Assembly (NCBI RefSeq): GCF_020165195.1
Contig: NZ_JAIUHR010000012.1
Coordinates: forward strand, 1 to 64,000
Direction of reading: 5' to 3'
DNA: 64,000 nt
Origin: Mesorhizobium sp. CA14
GTDB taxonomy: Bacteria > Pseudomonadota > Alphaproteobacteria > Rhizobiales > Rhizobiaceae
Shown here: positions 1-8,084 of the stretch, piece after piece
Layout of the letters: each line of letters begins with the position of its first letter
Numbering within the stretch: position 1 is the first letter of the stretch
The notes under the pieces: generated by a model
The model's database searches: none
Told to the model about the DNA's origin: nothing
Seen by the model: the letters and a program-made list of their open reading frames with translations, nothing else
Translations under genes and position numbers: made by a program

Positions 1-35
1 TCCTTGGGTTGGGTGGGACGTGTCAGAACCTGGGT

Positions 36-165
36 TCCTCTCGCCCGCCAAAAGCGGGGGAGAGGTGTCCGCGAAGCGGACGGAGCGGGGGGCCTTTAGG
101 GCGCTCCCCTCTCCGTCTCGGCTTCGCCGAGCCACCTCTCCCCACTTCGTGGGGCGAGGAACCTT
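36..165. repeat. Mosaic palindromic intergenic repeat, copy 1
   Basis: The stretch is built from short palindromes, including a GGGGGAGAGG / CCTCTCCCC pair and the hairpin TCGGCTTCGCCGAG. A core (about 111-150) recurs near 59415 and 59557. This is the style of rhizobial intergenic mosaic elements. The first 184 bases hold no supported gene. The element lies downstream of the gcrA-like gene and may help end transcription, but that is inference. Confidence 0.7.
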
Positions 166-184
166 GATCTTGCCGGGACGCCTC

Positions 185-991
185 TCACACCCCGCCCCCG
201 CGACGACCGTGAAACCTTGCATGGTGATGGGCGCAGTAGGAGCGCGTGGCGGATGTCGGTAGACCGCAGCAGAGCATGTCCAGTCCTGGGCGCGCGCCTT
301 GCGGGTCCGCTTCCGCATCCTCGCGCAGCGCGAGATCGAGCGGTGCGCGGCAGCGGCCGAACAGGCAGTCGAGGAAGCGCATGGCCGCGACATGCGGCTG
401 GCGGCCGGGATTCACCGGAGGCGGCGGCGCCGGCAGCTTATAGAGATGCGCTTCTGATTTTTCGCGGGTGCCAGGTGCGAGCCAGGCGGGCGGAAGCGTG
501 CGCGCGGGTTTGCGCAGCTTAGTCTTTTTGGGGGCGCGGTTGGTGCGGGCGCTAATGGCGTCCGGTTTCACGGGAACCGAATAGACCGACACGTCGGCGG
601 GACTGCGCGCCCCTCTGGCCTGCCGGCCATCTCCCCCGCTTGGGGGGAGATTGGCAGCTTCCGCGGCGGCGCCCTCTGCCAGCTCGGCGTATCTCGAAAG
701 CACGGCCGGCTCCGACAGTGCCATCCCTGCGGCCACCGCCCTGCCCCGCCGGCCAGGACGATCGGGCCGGGCGTGCTTTCTCGGTCTGCCGCCGGCGCGG
801 CCACCTTTGGGATTGGCGAAGCCGATGGCGCTCAGGCCGGCGTTGCGGTGGACGATGCCGATGATGGCGTTGCGCGAGACCGGGCTGCCGCGCAGCGCGC
901 TGAAGCGGCCGGCGATGCGCGAGGCCGACAGCCCCTCCTTCAGCAACGCGGCGATCTCGTCGATTTCCTTTTCGGTGTAGGTGGCTGCCAT
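185..991 (-). CDS. GcrA-like cell-cycle/phage-type transcription regulator
   Basis: The product is 268 aa. Residues 4-52 (YTEKEIDEIAALL...SVSR-like NAIIGIVHR) match the GcrA DNA-binding helix-turn-helix. The C-terminus (about 205-260, CLFGRCRAPL then SYCAHHHARFH) resembles the Cys/His-containing tail of GcrA. GcrA proteins work with sigma-70 RNA polymerase at promoters, often near methylated GANTC sites. The middle (60-200) is long, basic and proline-rich, and includes a translated palindromic repeat at about 113-130. I chose the ATG at 991 because the HTH begins there; the open frame continues upstream to 1480 only as a shadow of the preceding gene. It is the last gene of a three-gene operon running away from the S24 repressor. 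Confidence 0.8.
   Translation of the reverse strand: MAATYTEKEIDEIAALLKEGLSASRIAGRFSALRGSPVSRNAIIGIVHRNAGLSAIGFANPKGGRAGGRPRKHARPDRPGRRGRAVAAGMALSEPAVLSRYAELAEGAAAEAANLPPSGGDGRQARGARSPADVSVYSVPVKPDAISARTNRAPKKTKLRKPARTLPPAWLAPGTREKSEAHLYKLPAPPPPVNPGRQPHVAAMRFLDCLFGRCRAPLDLALREDAEADPQGARPGLDMLCCGLPTSATRSYCAHHHARFHGRRGGGV
608..660 (-). repeat. Palindromic repeat embedded in frame in the gcrA-like gene
   Basis: On the minus strand the unit reads AAGCTGCCAATCTCCCCCC, then a GC-rich hairpin arm, then GGCCGGCAGGCCAGAGGGGC. This is the layout of rhizobial intergenic palindromic elements. Here it is translated without a stop, giving residues around NLPPSGGDGRQARG in the linker of the GcrA-like protein. 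A decayed relative lies near 24285-24335. Confidence 0.65.
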
Positions 992-1104
992 AGTCTCATT
1001 CCATTGATTGCGAAGCGCTAGTGCGAAGCGCCAGGCTTCAGGCCAAGCGCCAGGGTTTCGGCCGAAAGGCCGTCTGGGGATCAGGTCAGCGAAAGCGTTG
1101 AAGG

Positions 1105-1434
1105 TCAGACGGCGCCTGGAGCGTTCAAGCGAAGGAGCGCAGCCTCGGCGGCGGTCCGCGTCAGGCCCGACACCGCCCGGCCCGTCACCCTGTCGAACAG
1201 GATGACGGTGCCGTCCTCGGTGCGGATGCAGCTTGTGCCCGAAATGGGGGCCGGAGCCGGGGGAGGAGCGGCTCCGGCCGTTCCGGTGAACCGGGGTGCG
1301 GGCGGTTCGACCGGATCCGGGGCAAGCGCCCCGGAATGCGTCCGGACCGGGGACAGTCCGGACGATTGGAATTCGACAGGCGATTCGAACGGGCAAGACG
1401 GTTCGAACTGGAAAGACGGGGGCAACGCGTTCAT
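1105..1434 (-). CDS. Hypothetical 109-aa protein in the gcrA-like operon
   Basis: The family is not recognised. The N-terminal two thirds are rich in Pro, Ser and Ala. The last 40 residues look folded (DGTVILFDRVTGRAVSGLT then AAEAALLRLN). A strong Shine-Dalgarno (AAGGGGAGG) sits five bases before the ATG at 1434, and this start overlaps the stop of the 39-aa ORF, so translation is probably coupled. It lies 113 bp upstream of the gcrA-like gene on the same strand and would be controlled by the same operators. Confidence 0.6.
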   Translation of the reverse strand: MNALPPSFQFEPSCPFESPVEFQSSGLSPVRTHSGALAPDPVEPPAPRFTGTAGAAPPPAPAPISGTSCIRTEDGTVILFDRVTGRAVSGLTRTAAEAALLRLNAPGAV

Positions 1435-1550
1435 GCCGCCTCCCCTTGCTCGGCGGCGAAAGCGTCGATGCGCTGCACAAGCCCTGAGATGCTCGTGGGC
1501 GGCGCCGGAATCACCGGCAGTGCGGAAATGCTTGCGGGATGTTCATTCAT
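1431..1550 (-). CDS. Small 39-aa ORF, first gene of the gcrA-like operon
   Basis: It encodes MNEHPASISALPVIPAPP followed by an amphipathic helix-like end (ISGLVQRIDAFAAEQGEAA). Its TGA overlaps the ATG of the 109-aa gene (ATGA). The start lies only 8 bases from the first CGTAC-N5-GTACG operator. The function is unknown; it could be a real small protein or a leader that feeds ribosomes into the next gene. The support is the tight overlap and position, not homology. Confidence 0.45.
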   Translation of the reverse strand: MNEHPASISALPVIPAPPTSISGLVQRIDAFAAEQGEAA

Positions 1551-1557
1551 GCGCTAA

Positions 1558-1574
1558 GCGTACGTTATGTACGA
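1558..1574. promoter_or_regulatory. Operator O1 of the S24 repressor switch
   Basis: CGTAC-GTTAT-GTACGA: arms CGTAC and GTACG are perfect inverted repeats around a 5-bp spacer. It lies immediately upstream of the 39-aa ORF start, so a bound repressor would block the gcrA-like operon. The same pattern occurs at 1592, 7237 and 7272. Confidence 0.65.
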
Positions 1575-1591
1575 ATGCCGCGCAAGCGGAA

Positions 1592-1608
1592 TCGTACATA
1601 TTGGACGA
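1592..1608. promoter_or_regulatory. Operator O2 of the S24 repressor switch
   Basis: TCGTAC-ATATT-GGACGA differs from the consensus TCGTAC-N5-GTACGA at one base. Its centre lies 34 bp from O1, about three helical turns, in the shared divergent control region. A weaker third copy (TCAGGC-ATTTT-GTACGA, 1615-1631) touches the start codon of the repressor gene and would allow autoregulation. Confidence 0.6.
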
Positions 1609-1630
1609 TTATTTTCAGGCATTTTGTACG

Positions 1631-2263
1631 ATGATGGATTCCCGGCACAGATTGCAGCAGGCGCGCGCCCAGGCCGGCTATGCCTCGCCCAGCGATGCGG
1701 CCCGCGCCTTGCGCGACATCAACAAGAACACGCTGATCAGCCACGAGAACGGCAACCGGCCATTGTCGCGGAAAGCGGCGGAGAAGTACGGCCGGCTGTT
1801 CGGCGTCGATCCCGGCTGGCTGCTGTTCAACGCTGATGGCGCGGAAGCGGCGCCGGTCAGCCTTGCCTCTTCACCCGTCACCGTCGACGTGCCGATCGTG
1901 TCCTGGATCAGCGCCGGCGAGCTCGGCAGCCAGGACAGCGTGGTCAACCTCTCCGACTATCCGACCATCCCCACCGCCGATCTCGAGGAAGGCGAATGGA
2001 TCGCGCTGCGCGTCGACGGTCCGTCGATGAACAAGATCTCGCCGCCGGATTCGATCATCTTCGTCAACCTGCGCGACAAGCGGCTGGTGACCAATGGCTG
2101 CTACGTGATCGCCGACGAGACGGGGCGCGCCACCTACAAGCGCTACCGCCCGAACGACAATCCGCCGTTCCAGCCGGCATCCTATCTGGACATCCCGCCG
2201 CCGGAGCTGGAGGGCGCGATCACCATCATCGGGCGGGTGAAGCGGTCGATGATCGATATGTGA
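1631..2263 (+). CDS. XRE-family / peptidase S24 (CI/LexA-like) repressor
   Basis: The product is 210 aa. Residues 1-65 are a helix-turn-helix DNA-binding domain (RLQQARAQAGYASPSDAARAL...NTLISHENGNRPLS). Residues about 85-205 are an S24 self-cleavage/dimerisation domain: Ala-Gly in SWISAGE resembles the cleavage site, GPSM carries the catalytic Ser, and the Lys in TYKRYRP is the likely general base. Such repressors of phages and related elements are inactivated when RecA filament triggers self-cleavage. It is divergent from the gcrA-like operon and the gap holds matching operators. I place the start at the first ATG of ATGATG, which overlaps a half-operator; there is no clear Shine-Dalgarno. 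No phage structural genes are nearby. Confidence 0.85.
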   Translation: MMDSRHRLQQARAQAGYASPSDAARALRDINKNTLISHENGNRPLSRKAAEKYGRLFGVDPGWLLFNADGAEAAPVSLASSPVTVDVPIVSWISAGELGSQDSVVNLSDYPTIPTADLEEGEWIALRVDGPSMNKISPPDSIIFVNLRDKRLVTNGCYVIADETGRATYKRYRPNDNPPFQPASYLDIPPPELEGAITIIGRVKRSMIDM

Positions 2264-2389
2264 GGGACAATCTTCCTCCTAGGGAAAGGCTATGCAGGCA
2301 TTGCAATTTCTGCTTGCATTCCGGAACAAAAGAGGAACTATATAAGCAGCCGCGGCGGCTGCCGCGATAACTCCGGGGGAGGATCAATC

Positions 2390-5300
2390 ATGTCACGCCG
2401 CACCGGCGCGCTGACGCGTGCGTTTGTTGTCTGGCTTCCGCGCGGGCCTCTCCTTGCGCTGGGTGGGATGGTGGTGCTTGGCACTCTGGCCACGCCCGCG
2501 TCCGCCGTTGCGAAGGACTATGCTCTTTGCTTCGGCGACGAAAGCCACGGCCAAGGCTTGGATAGTGACAACAAAAAGGGAGCGAGCCTCGACAAGTTGG
2601 CAGTCGAGCAACGCATCGCTGCCTGCACGGTGATTGTCGAGGACAATGCGGAGGCCTTGCGCCTGCGCATCAAAGCCTATTTCTATCGGGGCGCCGCCCG
2701 GGACGACAAGCAAGACTGGGACGGTGCGATTGCCGACTACGGCGAGGCAATCGCGCTCGATCCCAAGCGGACTTCGGCCCATTTCAACCGCGGCACCGAC
2801 TGGTTCAACAAGGGCGACCACGACCGGGCGATCGCGGACTTCAACATCGTGATCAGCCTCGAGCCGTCCGCCAGCGACGCCTATTCCAGCCGTGGCTCGG
2901 CCTTCCTTCGCAAGGGCAAGATCGAGGCGGCCATGCTTGATTTCCAGCAAGCGATCGAGGCCGATCCGCAAAATGGCAACGCCCATACGGGCCTCGGCAC
3001 CGCCTTGAGCAAGATTGGCGAAAGGGAAAGGGCGATCGCGGAGTATGACAAGGCAATCCGCATCGATTCGGCCGATTTCATTGCGCTGGTGAATCGCGGG
3101 ATCGCCTACGCTGCCAAGAACGAATTCGATCGCGCCATTGCCGATTACGACGCCGCGCTGGGCATCGATCCCGGGAGCGCCGACGCCTATGTCAATCGCA
3201 GCGCCGCCTGGCTCGGCGAGAACGATTGGGCCCGCGCCATCGCCGACGCCAGCAAGGCGATCGAGCTCGATGCCGGGATCGTCGACGGTTACTACGCGCG
3301 AGGCGTCGCTTGGACCAACAAAGGCGACAATGATCGCGCCGTCGCCGATTTCGACAAGGCGATCGCACTCGATGCAACCGATGCCAGGGCGTGGTTCGGC
3401 CGGTCGCTGACGCGGGCACGCAAAGGAGACAGCGCCGGCGCGGCCGCCGACTGCCGCAAAGCCATCGAGATCGACCCCAAAAAGACAGGTGATTGCGAAA
3501 CGAGAGATGCCAGCGCCAAAGCGCCGGCCGCAACGCAGGCCGCCGGGCTAGCGCAGCCCCCTTCGAACGCGATGCTGCAGGCAAAAGCCAATGAAATTCG
3601 GTCAAAGCTTGTTGCCCAGTACATCGAACAAGGGCTGGAGCAGCAGATACGGGGCGACGTTGCAGGGGCGATCAACTCCTTCAGCATGGCTATCGGAGAG
3701 GACCCTGACAACGCCGACGCGGTTTACGACAGAGCGGTGGCAGCTGCCTCAAACGGGGATGACGCCCTTGCCGCCAGCGACTGTCGGCGCGCCGTCGAAC
3801 TCGATCCGCAACGCGCCGGCACGTGCGCCGCGCTCACGGCCGGCCAGCAACCTGTTCAGGCCGCCGAGACACAGGATCAGGTCGCCGCCAGAATATTGGT
3901 CGAACGCGCAGGCGCGCGTCTGGCGAAATACGGTGTGGACGGCGCGCTGCTCGATTTCGACAAGGCAATCAGCCTCGATCCCAAAAATGCCGACGCCTAT
4001 CTGGGCCGCAGCCGCGCCAGGACGCTCAAGGGCGACCAGGCCGGCGCGGCGGCGGATTGCCGGCATGCCGTCGAACTCGATCCCGCGCGGTCGGGAAGCT
4101 GTAGCGAACAGGTGGCCGGCAATGAGGGCAACCCTGCGCCGGCACCGGACTTGGAGCAGTCTAAACCGGCAACCGCCGTTTCAAAGCCGCAAGCCGTTCG
4201 TCCGAATTTGACGGCGACGGACGACACGCTGGCTGCAAAGTTGCTGGAGACAAAAGATCCGCGCGCCCTGGAAGCTATCCTGGGCGGCGATGCCTGGCTG
4301 GACATGGGCAAATACGACGAGGCGATCGGCGCTTATGACCAAGTGATCGTTCTCGATCCCGACAACCGCTTCGGCTATTTCGGCCGCGGCAGGGCTAGGG
4401 CCGCCAAACGCGACTACAGCCAAGCGATCGCCGATTTCGACAGGGTCATTCAGCTCGCCCCCAATTTTGCTCCGGCATATTCTCGCCGGGGCCTCGCCAA
4501 GGTGACGTCCGGCGATGTCGAGGGCGCCCTTGCCGACTGCGAGCGAGCAGCGACACTCGAGCCCAAGGCGCGCGACGCCCACTATTGCAAAGGCATGGCC
4601 TGGCACGCCAAGGGGAACGCCGGTCGCGCGATCGCCGCATACACGATGGCGATCGGGATCGATGCCAAGCACGACGCCAGCTATTACGCGCGCGGCATGG
4701 CCCGAGCGGATCGGAAAGACTACGCCGGCGCCATCGCCGATTTCGACCAGGCGCTCAAGCTCGATCCCGGCAATGGTGACTATGCCATTGCCCGCAAGGC
4801 TGCGGTGGCGGCGAACGGACAAAGCGATGGGGCCGATGCTGCCGATGGGGCGGACCTGCGGGCTGTCATGCCACTGTTGAAACGCGGCGATGCCTTCTAT
4901 GCAAAACGCAAATACGACCGCGCTGAGGCTGAGTACAGCCGCGCCCTGACGCTCGCGCCAAACGAACCGTCGACTTATTCGGCGCGCGCCAGGGCACGCA
5001 TGCGACAGGGCGACTATGACGGGGCTTTGGCCGACGTCAACCGAGCGCTTGAGATCGATCCATCCTATATTACAGGCTATCACGCCCGCGCTCTTATACT
5101 GGCGAAGAAGCGCGAGCCGGAAAAGGCCATCGCCGATCTCGACCGTGCGATCGAAATGAAGCCGGACTATGCCCCGTTTTATTTCGGACGCGGCAGCACT
5201 TGGTACTCCATGGGCGAGTTCGACCGCGCGACCGCCGATCTCGACCGGGCGCTCAAGCTCGATCCTAAATCCGACATGGCCCGTCCGGGTCGAAAATTGG

Positions 5301-5578
5301 CAATAGCTGCCAAGAAAAAGGCTCTTGCCTCGAAGACGTCAGGCAAGCTCGCCAGTCAAGCCGGCAAGCAGACGCCCGCGCCCCAAGCGTTGACCAGTGC
5401 CGACATCAACGCCGAGGTTCAGAAGCAGGACTCGCAGATATTGAAGGCAATCGCCGAGGAGTTCCCGGACGACTACAGCGCGTTGATCGATAAGGTCATG
5501 GTCGTGGCCCGCTTGAGTGGCAAACAGGCGGTGCGAAACACCAGCCGGGTTGCGGTCGCCGAACTGCGGCGCAGGTAG
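2390..5578 (+). CDS. Large secreted TPR-repeat protein (5' part of a split gene)
   Basis: The product is 1062 aa with an N-terminal signal peptide (hydrophobic 20-38, likely cut after ASA at 39 or AVA at 41). After residue 60 it carries many TPR units of the type A.AIADYDKAI.LDP in several blocks separated by Ala/Gln-rich linkers. It probably acts as a periplasmic or envelope scaffold binding other proteins. GGGGAGGA six bases before the ATG supports the start. The last 70 residues begin a non-TPR helical domain that stops at AELRRR. The next frame seems to continue the same domain (see 5587-6027), so I read the stop as caused by a frameshift. Confidence 0.8.
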   Translation: MSRRTGALTRAFVVWLPRGPLLALGGMVVLGTLATPASAVAKDYALCFGDESHGQGLDSDNKKGASLDKLAVEQRIAACTVIVEDNAEALRLRIKAYFYRGAARDDKQDWDGAIADYGEAIALDPKRTSAHFNRGTDWFNKGDHDRAIADFNIVISLEPSASDAYSSRGSAFLRKGKIEAAMLDFQQAIEADPQNGNAHTGLGTALSKIGERERAIAEYDKAIRIDSADFIALVNRGIAYAAKNEFDRAIADYDAALGIDPGSADAYVNRSAAWLGENDWARAIADASKAIELDAGIVDGYYARGVAWTNKGDNDRAVADFDKAIALDATDARAWFGRSLTRARKGDSAGAAADCRKAIEIDPKKTGDCETRDASAKAPAATQAAGLAQPPSNAMLQAKANEIRSKLVAQYIEQGLEQQIRGDVAGAINSFSMAIGEDPDNADAVYDRAVAAASNGDDALAASDCRRAVELDPQRAGTCAALTAGQQPVQAAETQDQVAARILVERAGARLAKYGVDGALLDFDKAISLDPKNADAYLGRSRARTLKGDQAGAAADCRHAVELDPARSGSCSEQVAGNEGNPAPAPDLEQSKPATAVSKPQAVRPNLTATDDTLAAKLLETKDPRALEAILGGDAWLDMGKYDEAIGAYDQVIVLDPDNRFGYFGRGRARAAKRDYSQAIADFDRVIQLAPNFAPAYSRRGLAKVTSGDVEGALADCERAATLEPKARDAHYCKGMAWHAKGNAGRAIAAYTMAIGIDAKHDASYYARGMARADRKDYAGAIADFDQALKLDPGNGDYAIARKAAVAANGQSDGADAADGADLRAVMPLLKRGDAFYAKRKYDRAEAEYSRALTLAPNEPSTYSARARARMRQGDYDGALADVNRALEIDPSYITGYHARALILAKKREPEKAIADLDRAIEMKPDYAPFYFGRGSTWYSMGEFDRATADLDRALKLDPKSDMARPGRKLAIAAKKKALASKTSGKLASQAGKQTPAPQALTSADINAEVQKQDSQILKAIAEEFPDDYSALIDKVMVVARLSGKQAVRNTSRVAVAELRRR

Positions 5579-5586
5579 CGCCGCTT

Positions 5587-6027
5587 TTGCCTTCCGCTCC
5601 GGATAACGAAGCCTCGCAGGCGCTCTCGGCCCAGCTTGCCATGCTCGACCATCTGATGGCGCGAGAAACGCCAGACATCTGCAACAATTACCTGCGCAAT
5701 GGGCCGGACGCAGTCAGCGCGCCCGACAGTGAATTTCTGGCGCATCTGGACAAGGTGGGCGCAACACTTTTCCGTGCCTTTGGCGCTGCCAAAAGAAGCG
5801 GTTTGCCGGCTGCCGAACCTGAGGATCAGGACTGGTCGCTGCTCGCCGACGCCTTCACCAAAAGCGGCGGCACGCCGGCAGAGATGGACGCCATAGCGAA
5901 CGCCAACCAGGATTTCGCGGGCCTGTGCCCCGCAATGGCGAAACTGTATGGGGCGGCCCTGTCGCTGCCGGGCGAATCTGGACGACATGTCAAAACCGCC
6001 CTGCTCTATGCCATCGTGAAGAATTAG
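5587..6027 (+). pseudogene. C-terminal part of the TPR protein, out of frame
   Basis: This 146-aa frame has only a TTG start with no Shine-Dalgarno and begins 8 bp after the TPR stop codon. Upstream, its frame reads AAQVAPLLPSAPDNEASQ without a stop, which would join smoothly to ...SRVAVAELR of the TPR protein. The content is helical (AQLAMLDHLMARETPDICNNYL) and fits a C-terminal domain rather than an independent protein. Either a true frameshift mutation, a sequencing error or re-initiation would explain it. I class it as a broken 3' part with moderate confidence. Confidence 0.5.
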
Positions 6028-6280
6028 GTGCCGGTGACAAGGCGCTGCACTGATCGTGTGATGGAAGGTCTGGCGCGCGGTGTACCGCGAAAACCGTCGG
6101 CGGCTCCGGCCGCTTACAGGCAGATATCCGAGTGAAAGCCGGACTTGCAGGTCAGATAAGAACTGGCAGAAGGATTACGGAATATTCTCCGGCATCAAGA
6201 ACAAAAAAAGAACCTTCCCGTCTTGTGCCTGTCGTTGAAATCCCGTTAGATCGTGGCTGCGTGAGGTTGGGGTCTCATTA

Positions 6281-7165
6281 GTGGGAGGGGTTGTGCGCAA
6301 ATCTGTCAGGGAAGATCTGGTTTCCATTCTGCTGGCGTTTGTCTGCTCTGTCGGTCAGCCGGTCATCGCGCATGCCGAAGACGCGAACTATCATCCGCAG
6401 AATTTTGCCCAGCCTTTGAGTGTAGCAAGAGGCACGATCAGTCCGGCTGGCGGCGGGGCTTTCTATCTGAAGCCGGAGGACCGCTGCAATCTGGTGGTGA
6501 AGGAGTTTGGCTGGGACCACGACCAGTGCGGCACGATCGATCAATTGATCTTCGGCTTGACCCCGGAGATCGACAATCTGACCATCGAGAAGCCGGTGTC
6601 GGACGGCTATGTGAGCCTGGCGGACTGGGATTCCAGTGACCGCAACCAGGAAATCAGCTCGATCGAGGACAGCTTCAAGGAATCGGTGAAAGCGCAATCG
6701 GAGCGGTCCGGACAGGAAATCCGCTTCGACGGCTGGCTCGTCTATCCGCAAATCGACAAGGGCAAGAACATTCTCTACTACGCCAACATCCTGAACTGGA
6801 GCGGCGAGAGGACGATCAACATCTCGGTCTCGATCTTCGACCGTCAGGGCTATGTCCCGATCAAGATCGTGCCGGTGAACGGCAACGTCACCAGCGATGA
6901 CGTGCACAAGATCGTCGCGGCATCGGCGGCCGCCTACAAGCCGCAGGCCGGCTCGTCCTATTTTGAATTCTCCAGCGGCGACAAGATGAACGGCTACGGT
7001 GCGCTGGGCGTGCTGGCGGCAACGCTCGGCGTCAAATATGGCGGGGCTGCCAGCGCCGGCCTGATCGCGCTCGCCCTCGTGGTGCTGAAGAAGGGCGCTT
7101 TCATCTTGCTGGTGCCACTGATGTGGCTGAGAAGGCTGTTCAGCAGGAAAAAGGCGGATAGTTGA
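6281..7165 (+). CDS. DUF2167 family membrane-anchored protein
   Basis: The product is 294 aa, or 290 from an internal GTG at 6293 that has GGAGG four bases upstream. It has an N-terminal signal/anchor (about 10-30), a periplasmic middle with the family-like pattern GYVSLADWD...FDGWLVYPQID...LYYANILNW, and hydrophobic C-terminal stretches (about 242-285) ending in RRLFSRKK. This matches the DUF2167 (COG4714) layout, a predicted membrane-anchored protein of unknown function. About 250 bp without any recognised gene separate it from the TPR locus. Confidence 0.75.
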   Translation: MGGVVRKSVREDLVSILLAFVCSVGQPVIAHAEDANYHPQNFAQPLSVARGTISPAGGGAFYLKPEDRCNLVVKEFGWDHDQCGTIDQLIFGLTPEIDNLTIEKPVSDGYVSLADWDSSDRNQEISSIEDSFKESVKAQSERSGQEIRFDGWLVYPQIDKGKNILYYANILNWSGERTINISVSIFDRQGYVPIKIVPVNGNVTSDDVHKIVAASAAAYKPQAGSSYFEFSSGDKMNGYGALGVLAATLGVKYGGAASAGLIALALVVLKKGAFILLVPLMWLRRLFSRKKADS

Positions 7166-7236
7166 ACGTGGTGTTGACCGCCCAGTCGAGCGCCACCTGG
7201 TTATAAAGATTTTCCCGATTTCCTATAGCCGCTTTA

Positions 7237-7253
7237 TCGTTCAAACTGTACGA
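7237..7253. promoter_or_regulatory. Operator O3 of the S24 repressor, distal locus
   Basis: TCGTTC-AAACT-GTACGA has one mismatch to TCGTAC-N5-GTACGA. It is centred 35 bp before O4, the same paired spacing as O1/O2 at the repressor locus. Confidence 0.6.
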
Positions 7254-7271
7254 ATCCCGCTTGATTGCTTT

Positions 7272-7288
7272 TCGTACATAAAGTACGA
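7272..7288. promoter_or_regulatory. Operator O4 of the S24 repressor, perfect palindrome
   Basis: TCGTAC-ATAAA-GTACGA is a perfect inverted repeat with a 5-bp spacer, 27 bp upstream of the start of the 114-aa gene. It is the cleanest copy of the operator in the window. Confidence 0.7.
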
Positions 7289-7314
7289 TATTTCCTTCTT
7301 TTGAGGGAATTTGC

Positions 7315-7659
7315 TTGGATACCGCGAACCACGCCGCTTTCGCCGACCTCTCCCGCCCCTTGTTGTCGCCACTGCCGCTCGCCGAGCGCGAACGCCTTGC
7401 CGGCGCCTGGCGCATGGCCAGCCAGGACATCGCCGACGACATCCGCTTCATCCGGCAATATCTGAAAGTGATCGCCGAGAAGGACGAGCGGCTTTCGACC
7501 GGCACGCTGCTGCACGGCAGCGCCTATGTCGAGGCCTGTGCGGCCTGGCTGCCGGAGACAGTGGCGCGGTATCTGCGGAATCTCAGGCTGATCAGCGAAT
7601 GCGAAAGCGCGATGATCACGGCGGGGGTAAGGTTTGCCCGGTCGAGCGACGCGTGGTGA
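7315..7659 (+). CDS. Hypothetical 114-aa protein under the S24 operator pair
   Basis: The family is not recognised. The sequence is predicted helical and soluble (ERERLAGAWRMASQDIADDI then IRQYLKVIAEKDERL). GAGGG seven bases upstream supports the TTG start at 7315. It is the only gene with the paired TCGTAC-N5-GTACGA sites besides the repressor/gcrA locus, so it is probably a second target of the same repressor. Its role can only be guessed. Confidence 0.6.
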   Translation: MDTANHAAFADLSRPLLSPLPLAERERLAGAWRMASQDIADDIRFIRQYLKVIAEKDERLSTGTLLHGSAYVEACAAWLPETVARYLRNLRLISECESAMITAGVRFARSSDAW

Positions 7660-7865
7660 GGAGCGTTCTCACCTCTTCCGTTTTGGAGAAGGGAAAGAAC
7701 CGCCCGAGAAGCGAACAATCATGTCGCTGCAACCCTTGGCTCTGCGGCTCGAAAAATGCATCGTTTCACACAATTGCCAATTGGTGGACGCGCGTGAGCG
7801 GCCGGTGGTTAATTCCTCTCAGGCGAAGGAGGGTAAGCCTGCATATCAGGGAGGAATTCGTTTTG

Positions 7866-8075
7866 ATGGACCAGCGCATCGACATCAGCATACAACCCGA
7901 CGATCAGCCCTACGAAGTCACCTCATTCGCCCGGAAGCACGGCCTGACGATCCCCGTCGCGGACGCGGTCCTTTTCGCCAAGGGTCCGTCGCCGTCGCGG
8001 GCCGCTTGCGATACGGCCGCGCTTGCCTTCCTCTGCGCAGTCGCGCGATACGCCGGAAATCAAGGGAGGCGGTAG
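7866..8075 (+). CDS. Small hypothetical protein, weakly DUF3606-like
   Basis: The product is 69 aa: acidic N-terminus, then a helix-turn-helix-like segment (YEVTSFARKHGLTIPVADAVLF) and GPSRAACDTAALAF. The pattern recalls small DUF3606-type rhizobial proteins, but the match is weak. GGAGG lies 11 bases before the ATG at 7866. The frame is open further upstream, but the Shine-Dalgarno and the protein-like sequence favour this start. The stop codon lies inside the hairpin at 8064. Confidence 0.5.
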   Translation: MDQRIDISIQPDDQPYEVTSFARKHGLTIPVADAVLFAKGPSPSRAACDTAALAFLCAVARYAGNQGRR

Positions 8076-8081
8076 CCTCCC
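8064..8081 (+). terminator. Hairpin at the end of the 69-aa gene
   Basis: GGGAGGC-GGTA-GCCTCCC is a perfect 7-bp stem with a 4-base loop. It has no T-run, so it may be a weak terminator or an mRNA-stabilising hairpin for the gene ending at 8075 and the remnant opposite. Confidence 0.4.
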
Positions 8082-8084
8082 CTA

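Noticed and set aside
992..1480. 5' extension of the gcrA-like frame (to 1480)
   Set aside because: It overlaps the 109-aa gene in another frame, and the HTH starts at the ATG at 991.
1558..7288. The idea that 1-8 kb is an intact prophage
   Set aside because: There is a repressor and operators, but no integrase, terminase, capsid or tail gene and no attachment site.
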